DNA of 64,000 nt from Bacteroidota bacterium (GCA_018266455.1 JAFEAJ010000010.1:55158-119157), one strand, 5' to 3'; shown: positions 37,539-47,556, counted from the stretch's first letter. The notes: generated by a model not told the origin, from the sequence alone. Program-made: numbers and translations.

Positions 37539-38522
37539 ATGGCCACGAGTTACGACATCATCATCATTGGCGGCGGGCCTATCGGGCTTGCCTGTGGCAT
37601 CGAAGCGCAAAAAGCGAATTTGGGCTACCTCATCATGGAAAAAGGCTGCCTGGTGAATTCGCTGTACAATTATCCCGCCAACATGACTTTCTTTTCCACG
37701 TCTGAAAGGATTGAGATCGGAGGCGTTCCTTTTGTCAGCAATAATGCAAAACCCACAAGGGCCGAAGCGCTGGAATATTATCGCCGCATAGCCGTGTCAA
37801 AGCACCTGAATATCCATTTGCAGGAAAAAGTGCAGGAGGTTACGCAAGTGAAGGAAGGATTTAAAGTCGTTGCTACGAAACAAACATACCTGGCAAAAAA
37901 TATTATTATCGCTACCGGGTTTTATGATATTCCTGTTTTGATGAATGTGCCAGGGGAAAATTTGCCAAAAGTTGCTCATTATTATAAGGACCCTCATTTT
38001 TATGCTATGCACAAAGTGCTGGTAGTGGGCGCTAATAATTCGGCTGTTGACGCAGCGCTGGAAACCTGGCGCAAAGGGGCAGAAGTTACCATGGTTATTA
38101 AAGACGAAGGGATCGGCAAAAGAGTAAAATATTGGGTGAAGCCTGATATTGAAAACCGCATTAAAGAAGGCAGCATTAAAGCCTTTGCTCATTCAACGGT
38201 AAGGGCTATCCGTGAAAACGAAGTGGACATTAACACGCCTGGTGGTGTGGTTACCATTGATAATGATTATGTCATCGCCATGACAGGCTATCAGCCCAAT
38301 TTTGAATTCCTTAAAAAAACAGGCATTGAGTTATCCAAGGATCCAGTAAGGCAGCCGGTTTATGATCCTGAAACCATGGAGAGCAATATGCCAAATATTT
38401 ACCTGGCAGGTGTGGTTTGCGGCGGCATGAACACGCATATATGGTTCATTGAAAACTCGAGAGAACATGCCATGAAGATAATCGAAGCGATTAAAAAAAA
38501 CAATAACCAGCAGGCATCATAA
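37539..38522 (+). CDS. YpdA-like bacillithiol-disulfide reductase
   Basis: The 327-residue flavoprotein opens with the FAD motif IIIIGGGPIGLACGIEAQKA. It continues with KGCLVNSLYNYPANMTFFSTS, the signature segment of YpdA, and has an NAD(P)H motif VLVVGANNSAVDAAL. There is no CxxC pair of thioredoxin reductase. YpdA recycles oxidised bacillithiol in organisms that make this thiol, including Bacteroidota. No bshA/B/C genes are in the window. The CoA-disulfide reductase gene is close by, suggesting related redox work. Confidence 0.9.
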   Translation: MATSYDIIIIGGGPIGLACGIEAQKANLGYLIMEKGCLVNSLYNYPANMTFFSTSERIEIGGVPFVSNNAKPTRAEALEYYRRIAVSKHLNIHLQEKVQEVTQVKEGFKVVATKQTYLAKNIIIATGFYDIPVLMNVPGENLPKVAHYYKDPHFYAMHKVLVVGANNSAVDAALETWRKGAEVTMVIKDEGIGKRVKYWVKPDIENRIKEGSIKAFAHSTVRAIRENEVDINTPGGVVTIDNDYVIAMTGYQPNFEFLKKTGIELSKDPVRQPVYDPETMESNMPNIYLAGVVCGGMNTHIWFIENSREHAMKIIEAIKKNNNQQAS

Positions 38523-38554
38523 AATAATCGTTATTTTTTCCCGGCTTTCAGCTT

Positions 38555-39802
38555 CTAACTTTTTTCTTCCCAAATCATGGCCAGCCTCACAATCGTTTTT
38601 ACGCTTTTCTGCATGTCCTGGATGCTCACGTATTCTTGTTTGCCATGAAAAGCCATTTCGCCGGTAAAAATATTCGGGCAGGGCAAGCCCATAAACGATA
38701 ACCTGGAACCATCAGTGCCGCCACGTGCACTGGTTTGCTTTACGGGTATGCCACTCCGTTGTATTGCCTCTATGGCATATTCGGAAACTTTGAGATGATT
38801 GTCCAGCACTTCTTTCATGTTGCGGTATTGCTCGGTCACATGCACCTCGTATCTTGCTCCCGGGAATTTTTTTATTGCATCATCGGCTTTGTCTTTCAGG
38901 TAAGCTTCATAGGCCGCCAGCTTGGCGGTGATAAAATCCCTGATGATGAATTTAACGGTGGCTTTTTCTACTGTGCCTGATATTTCCATCGGGTGCACAA
39001 AACCATAGCGCCCTTCAGTTGTTTCCGGCGACAGTTCATCCTTCGGCAATGAAGCAACAAAAGCGGAAGCTATTTTTACTGCGTTCACCATTTTATCTTT
39101 GGCATAGCCCGGGTGGGCACTTGTGCCATAGAAAGTAAATGTTGCCCCGTCTGCGGAAAATGTTTCATCTTCATAAGAGCCGAGTTCGCCGCCATCCAGT
39201 GTGTAGCCGTAAGCGGCGCCGAGCTTTTGCAGGTCAACTTTGTTGACTCCGCGGCCGATCTCTTCATCAGGGGTAAATAAAATTTTCAGAGGGCCGTGCT
39301 TTATTTCAGGATGTGCCATTAAATAATTTGCCATGTCCATGATCACGGCTATGCCTGCTTTATCATCCGCCCCCAATAATGTCGTTCCGGAAGCAGTGAT
39401 TATGTCATCGCCTTTTTTCTCTTTTAGGTATGGGTGCTCGTCAGGCGAAATAACCTGCATAGGGTCGTCTGGCAGGACAATGTCCCCGCCATCATAATTT
39501 TTGTGTACAACAGGTTTTACATTTCCACCTGGGCAATCCGGTGAGGTGTCCACATGCGCACAATAACAAATGGCCGGCACCTGCTTATCAGAATTTGCCG
39601 GTATTTCCGCATACACATAACCGTAAGCATCAAGCTCAGCCTTGTTAAGTCCCATTTTTCTCAGCTCTTCTGCCAGCAGCCGACCCAGGCCTTTTTGTTT
39701 TTCTGTGGAAGGAATGGTGCCTGAGCCCGGATCGCTCTGGGTGTCGATCTGTACATAGCGCATAAATCTTTCCGCAACGGTGAATGAATAATCTTCGAAC
39801 AT
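38555..39802 (-). CDS. pepT: Tripeptide aminopeptidase (peptidase T, M20B)
   Basis: The 415-residue metallopeptidase removes N-terminal residues from tripeptides in the cytoplasm. The M20 zinc ligands and catalytic residues sit in ICYCAHVDTSPDCPG, GTTLLGADDKAG, LFTPDEEIGRG and LDGGELG. ARGGTDGSRLSFMGLPCPNIFTG marks the C-terminal end of the fold. The length and the start MFEDYSFTVAERFMRYVQIDTQSD fit the family. It is divergent from the CPBP protease gene, 39 nt away. Confidence 0.96.
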   Translation of the reverse strand: MFEDYSFTVAERFMRYVQIDTQSDPGSGTIPSTEKQKGLGRLLAEELRKMGLNKAELDAYGYVYAEIPANSDKQVPAICYCAHVDTSPDCPGGNVKPVVHKNYDGGDIVLPDDPMQVISPDEHPYLKEKKGDDIITASGTTLLGADDKAGIAVIMDMANYLMAHPEIKHGPLKILFTPDEEIGRGVNKVDLQKLGAAYGYTLDGGELGSYEDETFSADGATFTFYGTSAHPGYAKDKMVNAVKIASAFVASLPKDELSPETTEGRYGFVHPMEISGTVEKATVKFIIRDFITAKLAAYEAYLKDKADDAIKKFPGARYEVHVTEQYRNMKEVLDNHLKVSEYAIEAIQRSGIPVKQTSARGGTDGSRLSFMGLPCPNIFTGEMAFHGKQEYVSIQDMQKSVKTIVRLAMIWEEKS

Positions 39803-39841
39803 AAATGATTTGATTAATTTAGAGCAGCGAATATAGCTACT

Positions 39842-40744
39842 ATGGATAATCCGGAAGAAAAAAAACCGCTGATAAAACAGGGCTGGCTCCGCGCTCTTTT
39901 GTTTATTATAGCCTATATTATCCTGGCTTTGCTAATAACAGTGCCGGCAGTTTTACTGTTCACTTCCCTAAAACCTGGTGGCGAGGTAAGCAACCTCATT
40001 CAATCAGTTGCCGGCCTGGCAGCAAAAGAAACAATATGGATCGTTGCCCTGGTAGAATTTACGGCTTCTGTTGCCTGTGTGTTCGTTTTTGTAAAATTCA
40101 TTGACAAAAAAAAATTAACTGATATTGGCTTAAGCCGTTTTGGCCAATCGGGCAATATACTTGCCGGGTTTTTTATTGCATCTGCCATCATTGGCACAGG
40201 CACACTGATATTGTATTTTACCGGGCACCTGGAATGGGATGATTTTTCTTTCAACCTAAACCAAATTATTATACAAATCGGGATCTTGTCTTTTATTGCC
40301 ATCAGTGAGGAACTGGTTTTTCGCGGTTATATACTGAACAGCCTGATGCAATCATTCAATAAATGGGTTGCCTTATTTATATCTGCGCTGTTGTTTACTG
40401 CTTTTCATATCAGCAACCCTGGCATATCGGCCATTTCGCTTTCCACTTTATTTCTCGGAGGCGTTTTGCTGGGGCTGAATTATGTGTACACCAAAAACCT
40501 GTGGTTCTCCGTCATGCTGCATTTTGGATGGAATTTTTTCCAGGGGCCGGTATTCGGGTATAAAATAAGCGGGGTAGATTTTTCTCCTTTATTGTTGATC
40601 CAATTGAAAGGCGATGCTTCCATTACTGGCGGCAGCTTTGGTTTTGAAGGCTCATTTGTAGCCACTGCGCTATTGTTTATTACGATTGCAGCCTTGTATT
40701 TATACTTTGAAAAAAAATATCAAAACAAAGAAACCGGCAATTAA
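39842..40744 (+). CDS. CPBP-family intramembrane metalloprotease
   Basis: The 300-residue protein has about eight transmembrane helices. The Abi/CAAX-protease motifs are SEELVFRGYIL (Glu-Glu and Arg), LLFTAFHISNPG (His) and MLHFGWNFFQG (His, Asn). The family includes CAAX prenyl proteases, bacteriocin-immunity proteins and uncharacterised membrane proteases. No prenyl-protein or bacteriocin gene lies nearby, so the substrate is unknown. It is followed by the convergent FKBP gene. Confidence 0.9.
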   Translation: MDNPEEKKPLIKQGWLRALLFIIAYIILALLITVPAVLLFTSLKPGGEVSNLIQSVAGLAAKETIWIVALVEFTASVACVFVFVKFIDKKKLTDIGLSRFGQSGNILAGFFIASAIIGTGTLILYFTGHLEWDDFSFNLNQIIIQIGILSFIAISEELVFRGYILNSLMQSFNKWVALFISALLFTAFHISNPGISAISLSTLFLGGVLLGLNYVYTKNLWFSVMLHFGWNFFQGPVFGYKISGVDFSPLLLIQLKGDASITGGSFGFEGSFVATALLFITIAALYLYFEKKYQNKETGN

Positions 40745-40805
40745 CAGTTTGCGATTAAGGCTGATGAGAAAGTCAAACCTTGACCAGTATTGTTAACAAA
40801 TTCCA

Positions 40806-41261
40806 TTAAGGCATTATGATCCTCGACTTGCTTCCTGTAATCTCTACCAGCTCTAAATCAAAAATCAGCTCCTCGCCAGCGAGCGGGTGGTTGGCATCGA
40901 TCACGATCACATCAGGCCTTACTTCTGCTACTACAACAGGTATGGGGTTGCCCGAACCGTCTCTCATGGTCAATTCCATGCCCACCTCAGGCTTCAGGTC
41001 TTTAGGCAATCCATCGATTGGGAATTCCATCATCATCTGGGGATCTGCCGGGCCATAGGCATCATCAACAGGGATGTTGATTGTTTTTTTGCCGCCCACC
41101 ATCATGCCCATCACGCCATCATCAAAACCTTTTATTACCATTCCGCTGCCCACTTCAAATTCTAAGGGCTCACGGCCTGAAGACGAATCGAATGTTGTGC
41201 CATCCGTCAAGCGGCCATGATAATGCACTTTCACAGTATCACCTGATTTTACCTCTTGCAT
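40806..41261 (-). CDS. FKBP-type peptidyl-prolyl isomerase (SlyD-like)
   Basis: The 151-residue protein has an FKBP domain with an inserted flap: VKVHYHGRLTDGTTFDSS, then PLEFEVGSGMVIKGFDDGVMGM, and an insert-in-flap domain containing INIPVDDAYGP-like sequence and VVVAEVRPDVIVIDANHPLAGEELIFDLELV. This is the SlyD/FkpB arrangement, without the His/Cys metal-binding tail of E. coli SlyD. It acts as a cytoplasmic folding catalyst and chaperone. Confidence 0.93.
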   Translation of the reverse strand: MQEVKSGDTVKVHYHGRLTDGTTFDSSSGREPLEFEVGSGMVIKGFDDGVMGMMVGGKKTINIPVDDAYGPADPQMMMEFPIDGLPKDLKPEVGMELTMRDGSGNPIPVVVAEVRPDVIVIDANHPLAGEELIFDLELVEITGSKSRIIMP

Positions 41262-41478
41262 AAACCTGCATTTGTTTTTAATGAATTAATTATTATATCG
41301 GCGCCTCTTGCCGGGGCTGCCCACTTCATGCACTTCAAAAATTTGGTTTTGCAGCAAGCCAATGTTGCTAAGGAGGCAAAACTAACTCTAATAATTGCCT
41401 TTATCTAATAAAAAATTTTTGTTGAAATTTGAGGCTTGAACCATATAAGGCTTGCATGGTTAACCTAAAATTATACAT

Positions 41479-42729
41479 GTGAAAAAATCCCAATTCTTTT
41501 TTTACTGCTTGTTTGTCTTCTTGCAAGGCACAGCACAACAGCAATCAACTGCCCGGCGTGCCAATCCTTCGGCTCGAATCCTCACCGGCGCAGACAGGAT
41601 GGAGGTTTATCTGCCACTGATCAAAGACAAAAGGGTAGCTGTATTTGCGAACCAGGCCTCAATAGTAGGCAGCACGCATTTAGTAGATACTTTGCTCAAG
41701 CGCGGCATTATTGTAAAAAAGATTTTTTCACCTGAACATGGTTTCAGGGGAACAGCAGATGCCGGTGAACAGGTTTCGGGATCTGTAGATAAGCAAACCG
41801 GAGTACAGGTAATTTCTCTTTATGGCAACAGGGAAAAGCCTTCCCCGGAAGACTTGAAAGATATTGATGCCATAGTTTTTGACATACAGGACGTTGGTGT
41901 TCGGTTCTACACGTATATTTCTTCTTTGCAACGAATGATGGAGGCGGCATTTGAAAATCATAAGCCGATGATGATACTCGACCGGCCTAACCCCAACGGC
42001 TTTTATGTAGATGGGCCGGTGCTCGACCTGAAATTCAAGTCTTTTGTAGGCATGCAACCTGTTCCCGTTGTTTATGGGATGACGATAGGAGAATATGCGC
42101 TTTTGATTGCCGGCGAAAAATGGCTTTCCGATTCGGCCAACAAAGCGTACGCATATTATCTGCATGCACATAGTTCGCCCGACACCCCTTTTCATTTTTT
42201 GGTGGTCCGCTGCAAAAACTACACGCATAAAAGCAGGTATGCATTACCGGTAAGGCCTTCCCCAAACCTTCCGAATATGCAGGCAGTGTATTTATATCCT
42301 TCCCTTTGTTTTTTTGAGGGCACTAATATTAGCCTGGGCCGCGGCACGGATAAGCCTTTCCAGCAGTTTGGCAGCCCGCTTTTCCCCAATCACTTATACA
42401 GTTTTACGCCGGGCAGCGTCGAGGGCGCAAAAAATCCCCCATTGAAAGGCCAGCTTTGTTATGGTTTTGATTTGAGCAAGATAGATGTGCAGAAAGAAAC
42501 CGATGATCGCTTGCAACTGAAATGGCTGATTGAAGGGTACAAGCTTTTCCCCGATAAGGAAAATTTTTTTCTTCCCGGCAATTTTATCAATAAACTTGCA
42601 GGCACTGATCGGCTGGCGCAACAGGTGAAAGAAGGAAAACCCGAAGCAGCCATCAGGAAAAGCTGGGAGCCTGCATTAACCAGGTTCAAAAAAACCAGGA
42701 AGAAATACCTGTTGTACAAGGATTTTTAA
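41479..42729 (+). CDS. Exported exo-beta-N-acetylmuramidase NamZ family protein (DUF1343)
   Basis: The GTG at 41479 starts a signal peptide (KKSQFFFYCLFVFLQGTAQ). The 416-residue protein carries the DUF1343 fold, now known from NamZ: VAVFANQASIVGSTHLVDTLL, IFSPEHGFRGTADAG, VFDIQDVGVRFYTYISSL and ILDRPNPNGFYVDGPVL. NamZ releases MurNAc from the non-reducing ends of peptidoglycan fragments. It lies 10 nt upstream of fmt on the same strand. The function points to cell-wall turnover or scavenging. Confidence 0.92.
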   Translation: MKKSQFFFYCLFVFLQGTAQQQSTARRANPSARILTGADRMEVYLPLIKDKRVAVFANQASIVGSTHLVDTLLKRGIIVKKIFSPEHGFRGTADAGEQVSGSVDKQTGVQVISLYGNREKPSPEDLKDIDAIVFDIQDVGVRFYTYISSLQRMMEAAFENHKPMMILDRPNPNGFYVDGPVLDLKFKSFVGMQPVPVVYGMTIGEYALLIAGEKWLSDSANKAYAYYLHAHSSPDTPFHFLVVRCKNYTHKSRYALPVRPSPNLPNMQAVYLYPSLCFFEGTNISLGRGTDKPFQQFGSPLFPNHLYSFTPGSVEGAKNPPLKGQLCYGFDLSKIDVQKETDDRLQLKWLIEGYKLFPDKENFFLPGNFINKLAGTDRLAQQVKEGKPEAAIRKSWEPALTRFKKTRKKYLLYKDF

Positions 42730-42739
42730 TATCACGAAG

Positions 42740-43717
42740 ATGACCAGTATGGAAGGGAATGGAATACAGAACGGTAGGCTGCAAGCACTCAGGATAATCT
42801 TCATGGGCACGCCCGAATTTGCCGTTGCATCGCTTGATGCATTGATAAGTGCGGGCTGTAACATTGTGGCTGTTGTTACTGCACCTGACAAACCAGCAGG
42901 CCGCGGCATGAAGATGAGCGAAAGCGCGGTAAAGAAATATGCAACAGGAAAAGCGTTGAAAATTTTGCAGCCTGAAAAGTTAAGAGCTCCCCAGTTTATC
43001 AACGAATTAAAGTTGCTGCATGCCGATGTACAGGTTGTAGTAGCATTCCGCATGTTGCCGGAAATGGTTTGGGATATGCCTCCAATGGGGACCATCAATG
43101 TGCATGGGTCATTGCTCCCTCAGTATCGCGGCGCAGCGCCAATCAATTGGGCAATCATCAATGGAGAAAAAGAAACAGGGGTTACTACGTTTAAATTGAA
43201 ACATGAAATTGATACCGGCGATATTTTACTGCAGGAAAAAATTTCAATCGGTGAAAATGAAACTGCCGGCGAATTACATGACAGGATGAAAATAGTTGGA
43301 GCCGGTATTTTGGTGAAAACCATAGGTGGATTAGCAAATGCTACTTTGCAGGCACAGGACCAGTCAACGTTCTCCAGGCAACAGCCGGCATGCTTAAAAC
43401 ATGCTCCGAAAATTTTTACTGAAAACTGCAAGATCAACTGGGCAAAACCCGTTCACGAAGTGTACAACCTGATACGGGGACTGTCGCCCTTTCCTGGTGC
43501 ATTTACATATATTGATAATAAACTGTTGAAAGTTTATTGTTCTGAAAAAAAGGAGGGGCATGTTGATATTGTTGCGGGCGATTTTGAAACCGACCATAAA
43601 ACGTATCTTCGTTTTGCATGCCCTAACGGGTATATCTATCTGAAGGAAGTCCAGTTGGAAGGCAAAAAGAAAATGGTGATCAAGGATTTTTTACAGGGCT
43701 ACAGGCGGCCAGGCTGA
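42740..43717 (+). CDS. fmt: Methionyl-tRNA formyltransferase
   Basis: Fmt formylates initiator Met-tRNA with 10-formyl-tetrahydrofolate. The core begins LRIIFMGTPEFAVASLDALI after about 20 extra N-terminal residues; the ATG at 42740 or 42749 is used because no later start fits. The catalytic region holds NVHGSLLPQYRGAAPINWAI and the Asp in HEIDTGDILLQ. The C-terminal tRNA-binding domain ends KMVIKDFLQGYRRPG. The product is 325 residues. It is probably co-transcribed with the NamZ gene. Confidence 0.96.
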   Translation: MTSMEGNGIQNGRLQALRIIFMGTPEFAVASLDALISAGCNIVAVVTAPDKPAGRGMKMSESAVKKYATGKALKILQPEKLRAPQFINELKLLHADVQVVVAFRMLPEMVWDMPPMGTINVHGSLLPQYRGAAPINWAIINGEKETGVTTFKLKHEIDTGDILLQEKISIGENETAGELHDRMKIVGAGILVKTIGGLANATLQAQDQSTFSRQQPACLKHAPKIFTENCKINWAKPVHEVYNLIRGLSPFPGAFTYIDNKLLKVYCSEKKEGHVDIVAGDFETDHKTYLRFACPNGYIYLKEVQLEGKKKMVIKDFLQGYRRPG

Positions 43718-43764
43718 TCAGTTGAGAAGCATACCAAACAGGGCTCGTTCATCAACCATTCAAC

Positions 43765-45648
43765 CTATTTCAGTACCGGCAATATTACAGACGAGCTGTT
43801 TGCTGCATCATGATAGATTTTAATATCAGCTTTCTGAAAATCCTTGTCGCTACAGGTATAGATGTCTACAAAGCGCTGTGGGTTGCGGTCAACCAAAGGA
43901 AACCAACTGCTTTGGATCTGCACCATAATGCGGTGCCCTTTTCTGAAACAATGAGCGATCGAAGGCAATTCAAATTTCACACGCTCAATTTTGCCAGGCA
44001 CAAATGGCTCGGGCCTTTCATAACTTTTCCTGAACCTGCCCCGAAAAACATCGCCCCTCACCAGCATTTCATAGCCTCCCATTGGGTATTTTTTTTCCGC
44101 GTCCATCTCGGCATAGATATCAATGTTATCATATCCCAGCTTGTCAGGAAAAACATCAATTATTTTCACTACAAAATCTGCGTCAGTAGTTGAAATGGCA
44201 GTAAGGATGTCAGCAATCACATTGCCGGTTACGGTCACATCATCGGCCAAAGTATCGGTTTGAAAAGCCAGCACATCCGGCCGCCGGGAAGCAAAACGCT
44301 GGTCATCTGTCATATAAGTTCTCGTCCTGTTGAAATGCACCTCCTGTGCATAAGGAACAGGGTGTGCGGGATCGCTTATATATTCCGAAAAACTTTTAAT
44401 CGCAGTTGGCCTGGCCCAGCTTAGTTTTCCATTTGGCTGCAGGTATAAATTCTTATCTGCTTTTTCCGCAGGGGGCCACTGGCCAAATTTTTTCCATTCA
44501 TTTTTTCCGGTAATAAAAATATTGGCTTCCGCAATCTGCGAAATATCACCTTCGCCTTTTAAGAAGTAATTGAAGAAAGGTATTTCCATGTTTTGCTGGA
44601 ACCATTCGGCGGTGTTGCTCCCAAAATAAACATTACCAAGGTGCGTGCCATCGCTGCTTGCCCATTGCCCATGGTACCACGGGCCATCCACAATTTTATT
44701 GAATGCTTTGCCGGGGTTGTTTTGTTCTGCCGCTTTATAAGCATTCCATGCGCCCCAGCAATCTTCTGCATCAAACAATCCGCCAACCCAAAGCATGGCC
44801 GGCTGTAAATTCTTAGTCGCATTTCTTGCATCGCGTGCTTTCCACCATGCATCATAGTTAGGGTGCGCATACAATCCTTTCCAAAAGGCAACGCTGTCGT
44901 GCAATAAAGCCGCAAGATTTTTTAGGGCACCGGTTTCCAGGTAAAATTTATAGTTGTCGTGCGTGTAATAATCAAACCCTGTTGGCCATTCCGTAGTAGG
45001 CTTTGGGCGGGGCTTGCCGAATGCGGAATAAAAGGCAAATCCATCCATTTGAAAAAAAGCGCCATTGTGATGGAAGTCATCTCCCAGGAACCAATTGGTA
45101 ACAGGCGCCTGCGGGCTCACCGCTTTCAATGCGGGGTGATTGCTTGCTGCCGCCATGGTAGAATAGAAGCCTGGATAAGAAATGCCGAATACGCCAACTT
45201 TGCCATTGTTATGGGGAATATTCTTTACCATCCAGTCGATGGCATCATAAGTATCGCTGGCCTCATCAATGTCTTTATTTGTTTTTTTGTTTGCATTGAA
45301 AGGGCGCACATCTTCAAATTGCCCATAGCTCATCCATCTGCCGCGCACATCCTGGGTTACCATAATGTACCCTTCTTTAAAATATATTCTTTTGTACGTT
45401 CCCCACCAATTTCTCCATTTGTCCTCGCCGTAAGGCGCACATGAGTAAGGTGTTCTTGTCATTAGTATGGGGTGCGCTTCATTTGTGTCTTTTGGGATAT
45501 ACATTGAGGTGAAGAGCTCGACGCCATCCCGCATTGGGATGTATTTTTCGACCTTATAATAATGATCGCGGATCCATGCGCTGTCTTGCGCAGCAGCCCT
45601 GAAAGAAAGGAAAACGATAAACAAAAAAAGAAGCCGTTTCATATTCAT
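43765..45648 (-). CDS. CocE/NonD-family exported hydrolase (X-Pro dipeptidyl-peptidase-like)
   Basis: The starts at 45648 and 45642 put a signal peptide first (MKRLLFLFIVFLSFRAAA). The 627-residue protein has an alpha/beta-hydrolase core with Ser in VFGISYPGFYS. The Asp/His members lie further on (VDGPWYHGQWASSDG region). A C-terminal jelly-roll domain, typical of S15/CocE enzymes, ends with IVMVQIQSSWFPLVDRNPQ-like sequence. Substrates in the family include X-Pro peptides, glutaryl-amides and cocaine-type esters. It faces the fmt gene convergently. Confidence 0.92.
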   Translation of the reverse strand: MNMKRLLFLFIVFLSFRAAAQDSAWIRDHYYKVEKYIPMRDGVELFTSMYIPKDTNEAHPILMTRTPYSCAPYGEDKWRNWWGTYKRIYFKEGYIMVTQDVRGRWMSYGQFEDVRPFNANKKTNKDIDEASDTYDAIDWMVKNIPHNNGKVGVFGISYPGFYSTMAAASNHPALKAVSPQAPVTNWFLGDDFHHNGAFFQMDGFAFYSAFGKPRPKPTTEWPTGFDYYTHDNYKFYLETGALKNLAALLHDSVAFWKGLYAHPNYDAWWKARDARNATKNLQPAMLWVGGLFDAEDCWGAWNAYKAAEQNNPGKAFNKIVDGPWYHGQWASSDGTHLGNVYFGSNTAEWFQQNMEIPFFNYFLKGEGDISQIAEANIFITGKNEWKKFGQWPPAEKADKNLYLQPNGKLSWARPTAIKSFSEYISDPAHPVPYAQEVHFNRTRTYMTDDQRFASRRPDVLAFQTDTLADDVTVTGNVIADILTAISTTDADFVVKIIDVFPDKLGYDNIDIYAEMDAEKKYPMGGYEMLVRGDVFRGRFRKSYERPEPFVPGKIERVKFELPSIAHCFRKGHRIMVQIQSSWFPLVDRNPQRFVDIYTCSDKDFQKADIKIYHDAANSSSVILPVLK

Positions 45649-45737
45649 TATTTTAGGCAATTGGTTATTACTGGTATAATAGTTTGAAATCAAAAATTTA
45701 AATTACTTAAATTGGAACTCAATTTAATCTTTTAAAC

Positions 45738-46766
45738 ATGTTCAACAGAAGAAATTTTTTGCAATCTTCTTTATTAGGCTCTTTTGGTATTGTGCTTGGA
45801 AGAAAAAATTTTGCAGGGGAAGATCCTTGCCCTTTGACTCAAGACAACCCCATTGTCATTTCCACCTGGGACGCAGGGCTTGAAGCCAATAAAGCTGCAT
45901 GGAAAATTTTGGGCAGCGGTGGCCGGGCGCTCGATGCAGTAGAGTCTGGCGTGATGGTCACAGAAGCTTCGAGGAATTGTTGCGTGGGGCTTTGGGCGAA
46001 CCCCGATCGTGACGGTTTTGTTACGCTCGATGCTTCGATCATGGATGAAAATTTCAATTGTGGCAGTGTCGCATTCCTCGAACGCATCAAACACCCTATT
46101 TCGGTAGCAAGAAGAGTAATGGAGAAAACGCCACACGTGCTGCTTGTTGGCGCTGGTGCGCAGGAGTTTGCAGTAGCTGAAGGTTTCCCGCTTGAGCCAC
46201 AAAAACTTTCTGATGATGCGGAAAAGAATTATAAAGAGTGGCTGAAAAAATCGGAATACAAACCCGTGATCAATATTGAAAATTCAAAAAGCAATGCATA
46301 TCATGCCCCCAAAAAAATAAACGGCGAATGGAACCACGACACCATTGGAATGGTTGCTATGGATACGAAGGGGAACCTGAGCGGCAGTTGTACCACAAGC
46401 GGAATGGCATTTAAAATGCGCGGAAGGGTGGGGGATTCGCCTATTATTGGCGCCGGGCTTTTCGTTGACAATGAAGTGGGCGCTGCTACTTCTACCGGGC
46501 AGGGCGAAGATGTAATAAGGATTTGCGGCACCCACACCGTTGTTGAATTTATGCGCCAGGGCCTGTCCCCAGAGCAGGCATGTAAAAAAGCAGTAGAAAG
46601 GGTAATCAGGGCAAAGGGCAGTGCAGCTAAGGAAATCCAGGTCGCTTTCCTGGCACTCAACAAAAAAGGTGAAACAGGGGCTTATGCTATTCAAAAAGGG
46701 TTTAGCTATGCGCTCCGTAATAACAAAGAAGAAAAGCTGGTTGTTTCCAAAAGCCATTTTTCATGA
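45738..46766 (+). CDS. N4-(beta-N-acetylglucosaminyl)-L-asparaginase (aspartylglucosaminidase), exported
   Basis: The 342-residue Ntn-hydrolase begins with a twin-arginine-like leader (MFNRRNFLQSSLLGSFGIVLG). It is a precursor that self-cleaves before the nucleophile Thr202 in NHDTIGMVAMDTKGN. Substrate-side motifs are GSCTTSGMAFKMRGRVGDSPIIGAG and NEVGAATSTGQGED. The enzyme splits the GlcNAc-Asn bond of N-glycopeptides. Two same-strand genes follow closely (CutC 64 nt on, DUF4091 protein 53 nt further), which suggests glycan scavenging. Confidence 0.94.
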   Translation: MFNRRNFLQSSLLGSFGIVLGRKNFAGEDPCPLTQDNPIVISTWDAGLEANKAAWKILGSGGRALDAVESGVMVTEASRNCCVGLWANPDRDGFVTLDASIMDENFNCGSVAFLERIKHPISVARRVMEKTPHVLLVGAGAQEFAVAEGFPLEPQKLSDDAEKNYKEWLKKSEYKPVINIENSKSNAYHAPKKINGEWNHDTIGMVAMDTKGNLSGSCTTSGMAFKMRGRVGDSPIIGAGLFVDNEVGAATSTGQGEDVIRICGTHTVVEFMRQGLSPEQACKKAVERVIRAKGSAAKEIQVAFLALNKKGETGAYAIQKGFSYALRNNKEEKLVVSKSHFS

Positions 46767-46830
46767 CAGGGACTTGCCTTGAATAGCCATGCTTGTTTTC
46801 TTTTTTTTACTTTTTTAATTACTTACTTAT

Positions 46831-47556
46831 ATGCCTTTCAAGCTTGAAATTTGTTCCTTCAATTTGCAGTCCGCGCTGATTGCGCAGCAGGCAGGCGCTC
46901 AACGGGTGGAGCTTTGTGCTGATCCTGAAGGTGGCGGAACAACACCAAGCCTCGGTGTGATTAAAATGGCGAGAGCGAAATTGCAGGTTCAATTGTACCC
47001 CATCATCCGGCCGCGTGGAGGCGATTTTTTATTTAATGACGAGGAGTTTGATATCATGATGAACGATGTGGCTTTATGCAAACAATATGGTTGCGATGGA
47101 GCAGTAATCGGGATGCTGAACGCAGATGGGGCCATCGACAAAAAGAGATGTGCAAAACTGGTTGAACTGGCCTACCCGCTTGGAATAACTTTTCATCGTG
47201 CATTCGATTGGTGCGCAAATCCATTTGAAGCCATGGAAGACATTATTGGCATTGGTTGCGAGCGCATCCTGACATCGGGGCAAAAGCCAACTGCTTTGGA
47301 GGGTGCAGCTTTGATTAATGAGCTGGTCAGGCAGGCAGACAACCGGATTGTTATTATGCCCGGATCCGGCGTGCGTGCAAACAACATTGTTGAACTGAAA
47401 GAAAAAACCGGTGCAGAGGAATTTCACACTTCGGCCAGGGCCTTAGTCAAAACAAATATGCAGTTCATTAATGAGAACATGCACGAAGACCTGTCTTGCG
47501 TAATGGCCAGCGACAATGAAATCACTTCGATACTTCAATTGCTTAAACCTGAATAA
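46831..47556 (+). CDS. cutC: CutC-family protein
   Basis: The 241-residue TIM-barrel protein is named for copper homeostasis in E. coli, but its biochemical role is unsettled. Motifs are LEICSFNLQSALIAQQAGAQRVELCADP, GGTTPSLG, IIRPRGGDFLFNDEEFDIM, FHRAFDWCANP, ILTSGQKPTALEG and IVIMPGSGVRANNI. In Bacteroidota it often occurs near glycoside hydrolase genes, as here between an aspartylglucosaminidase and a DUF4091 protein. A role in sugar metabolism is possible (inference). Confidence 0.95.
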   Translation: MPFKLEICSFNLQSALIAQQAGAQRVELCADPEGGGTTPSLGVIKMARAKLQVQLYPIIRPRGGDFLFNDEEFDIMMNDVALCKQYGCDGAVIGMLNADGAIDKKRCAKLVELAYPLGITFHRAFDWCANPFEAMEDIIGIGCERILTSGQKPTALEGAALINELVRQADNRIVIMPGSGVRANNIVELKEKTGAEEFHTSARALVKTNMQFINENMHEDLSCVMASDNEITSILQLLKPE

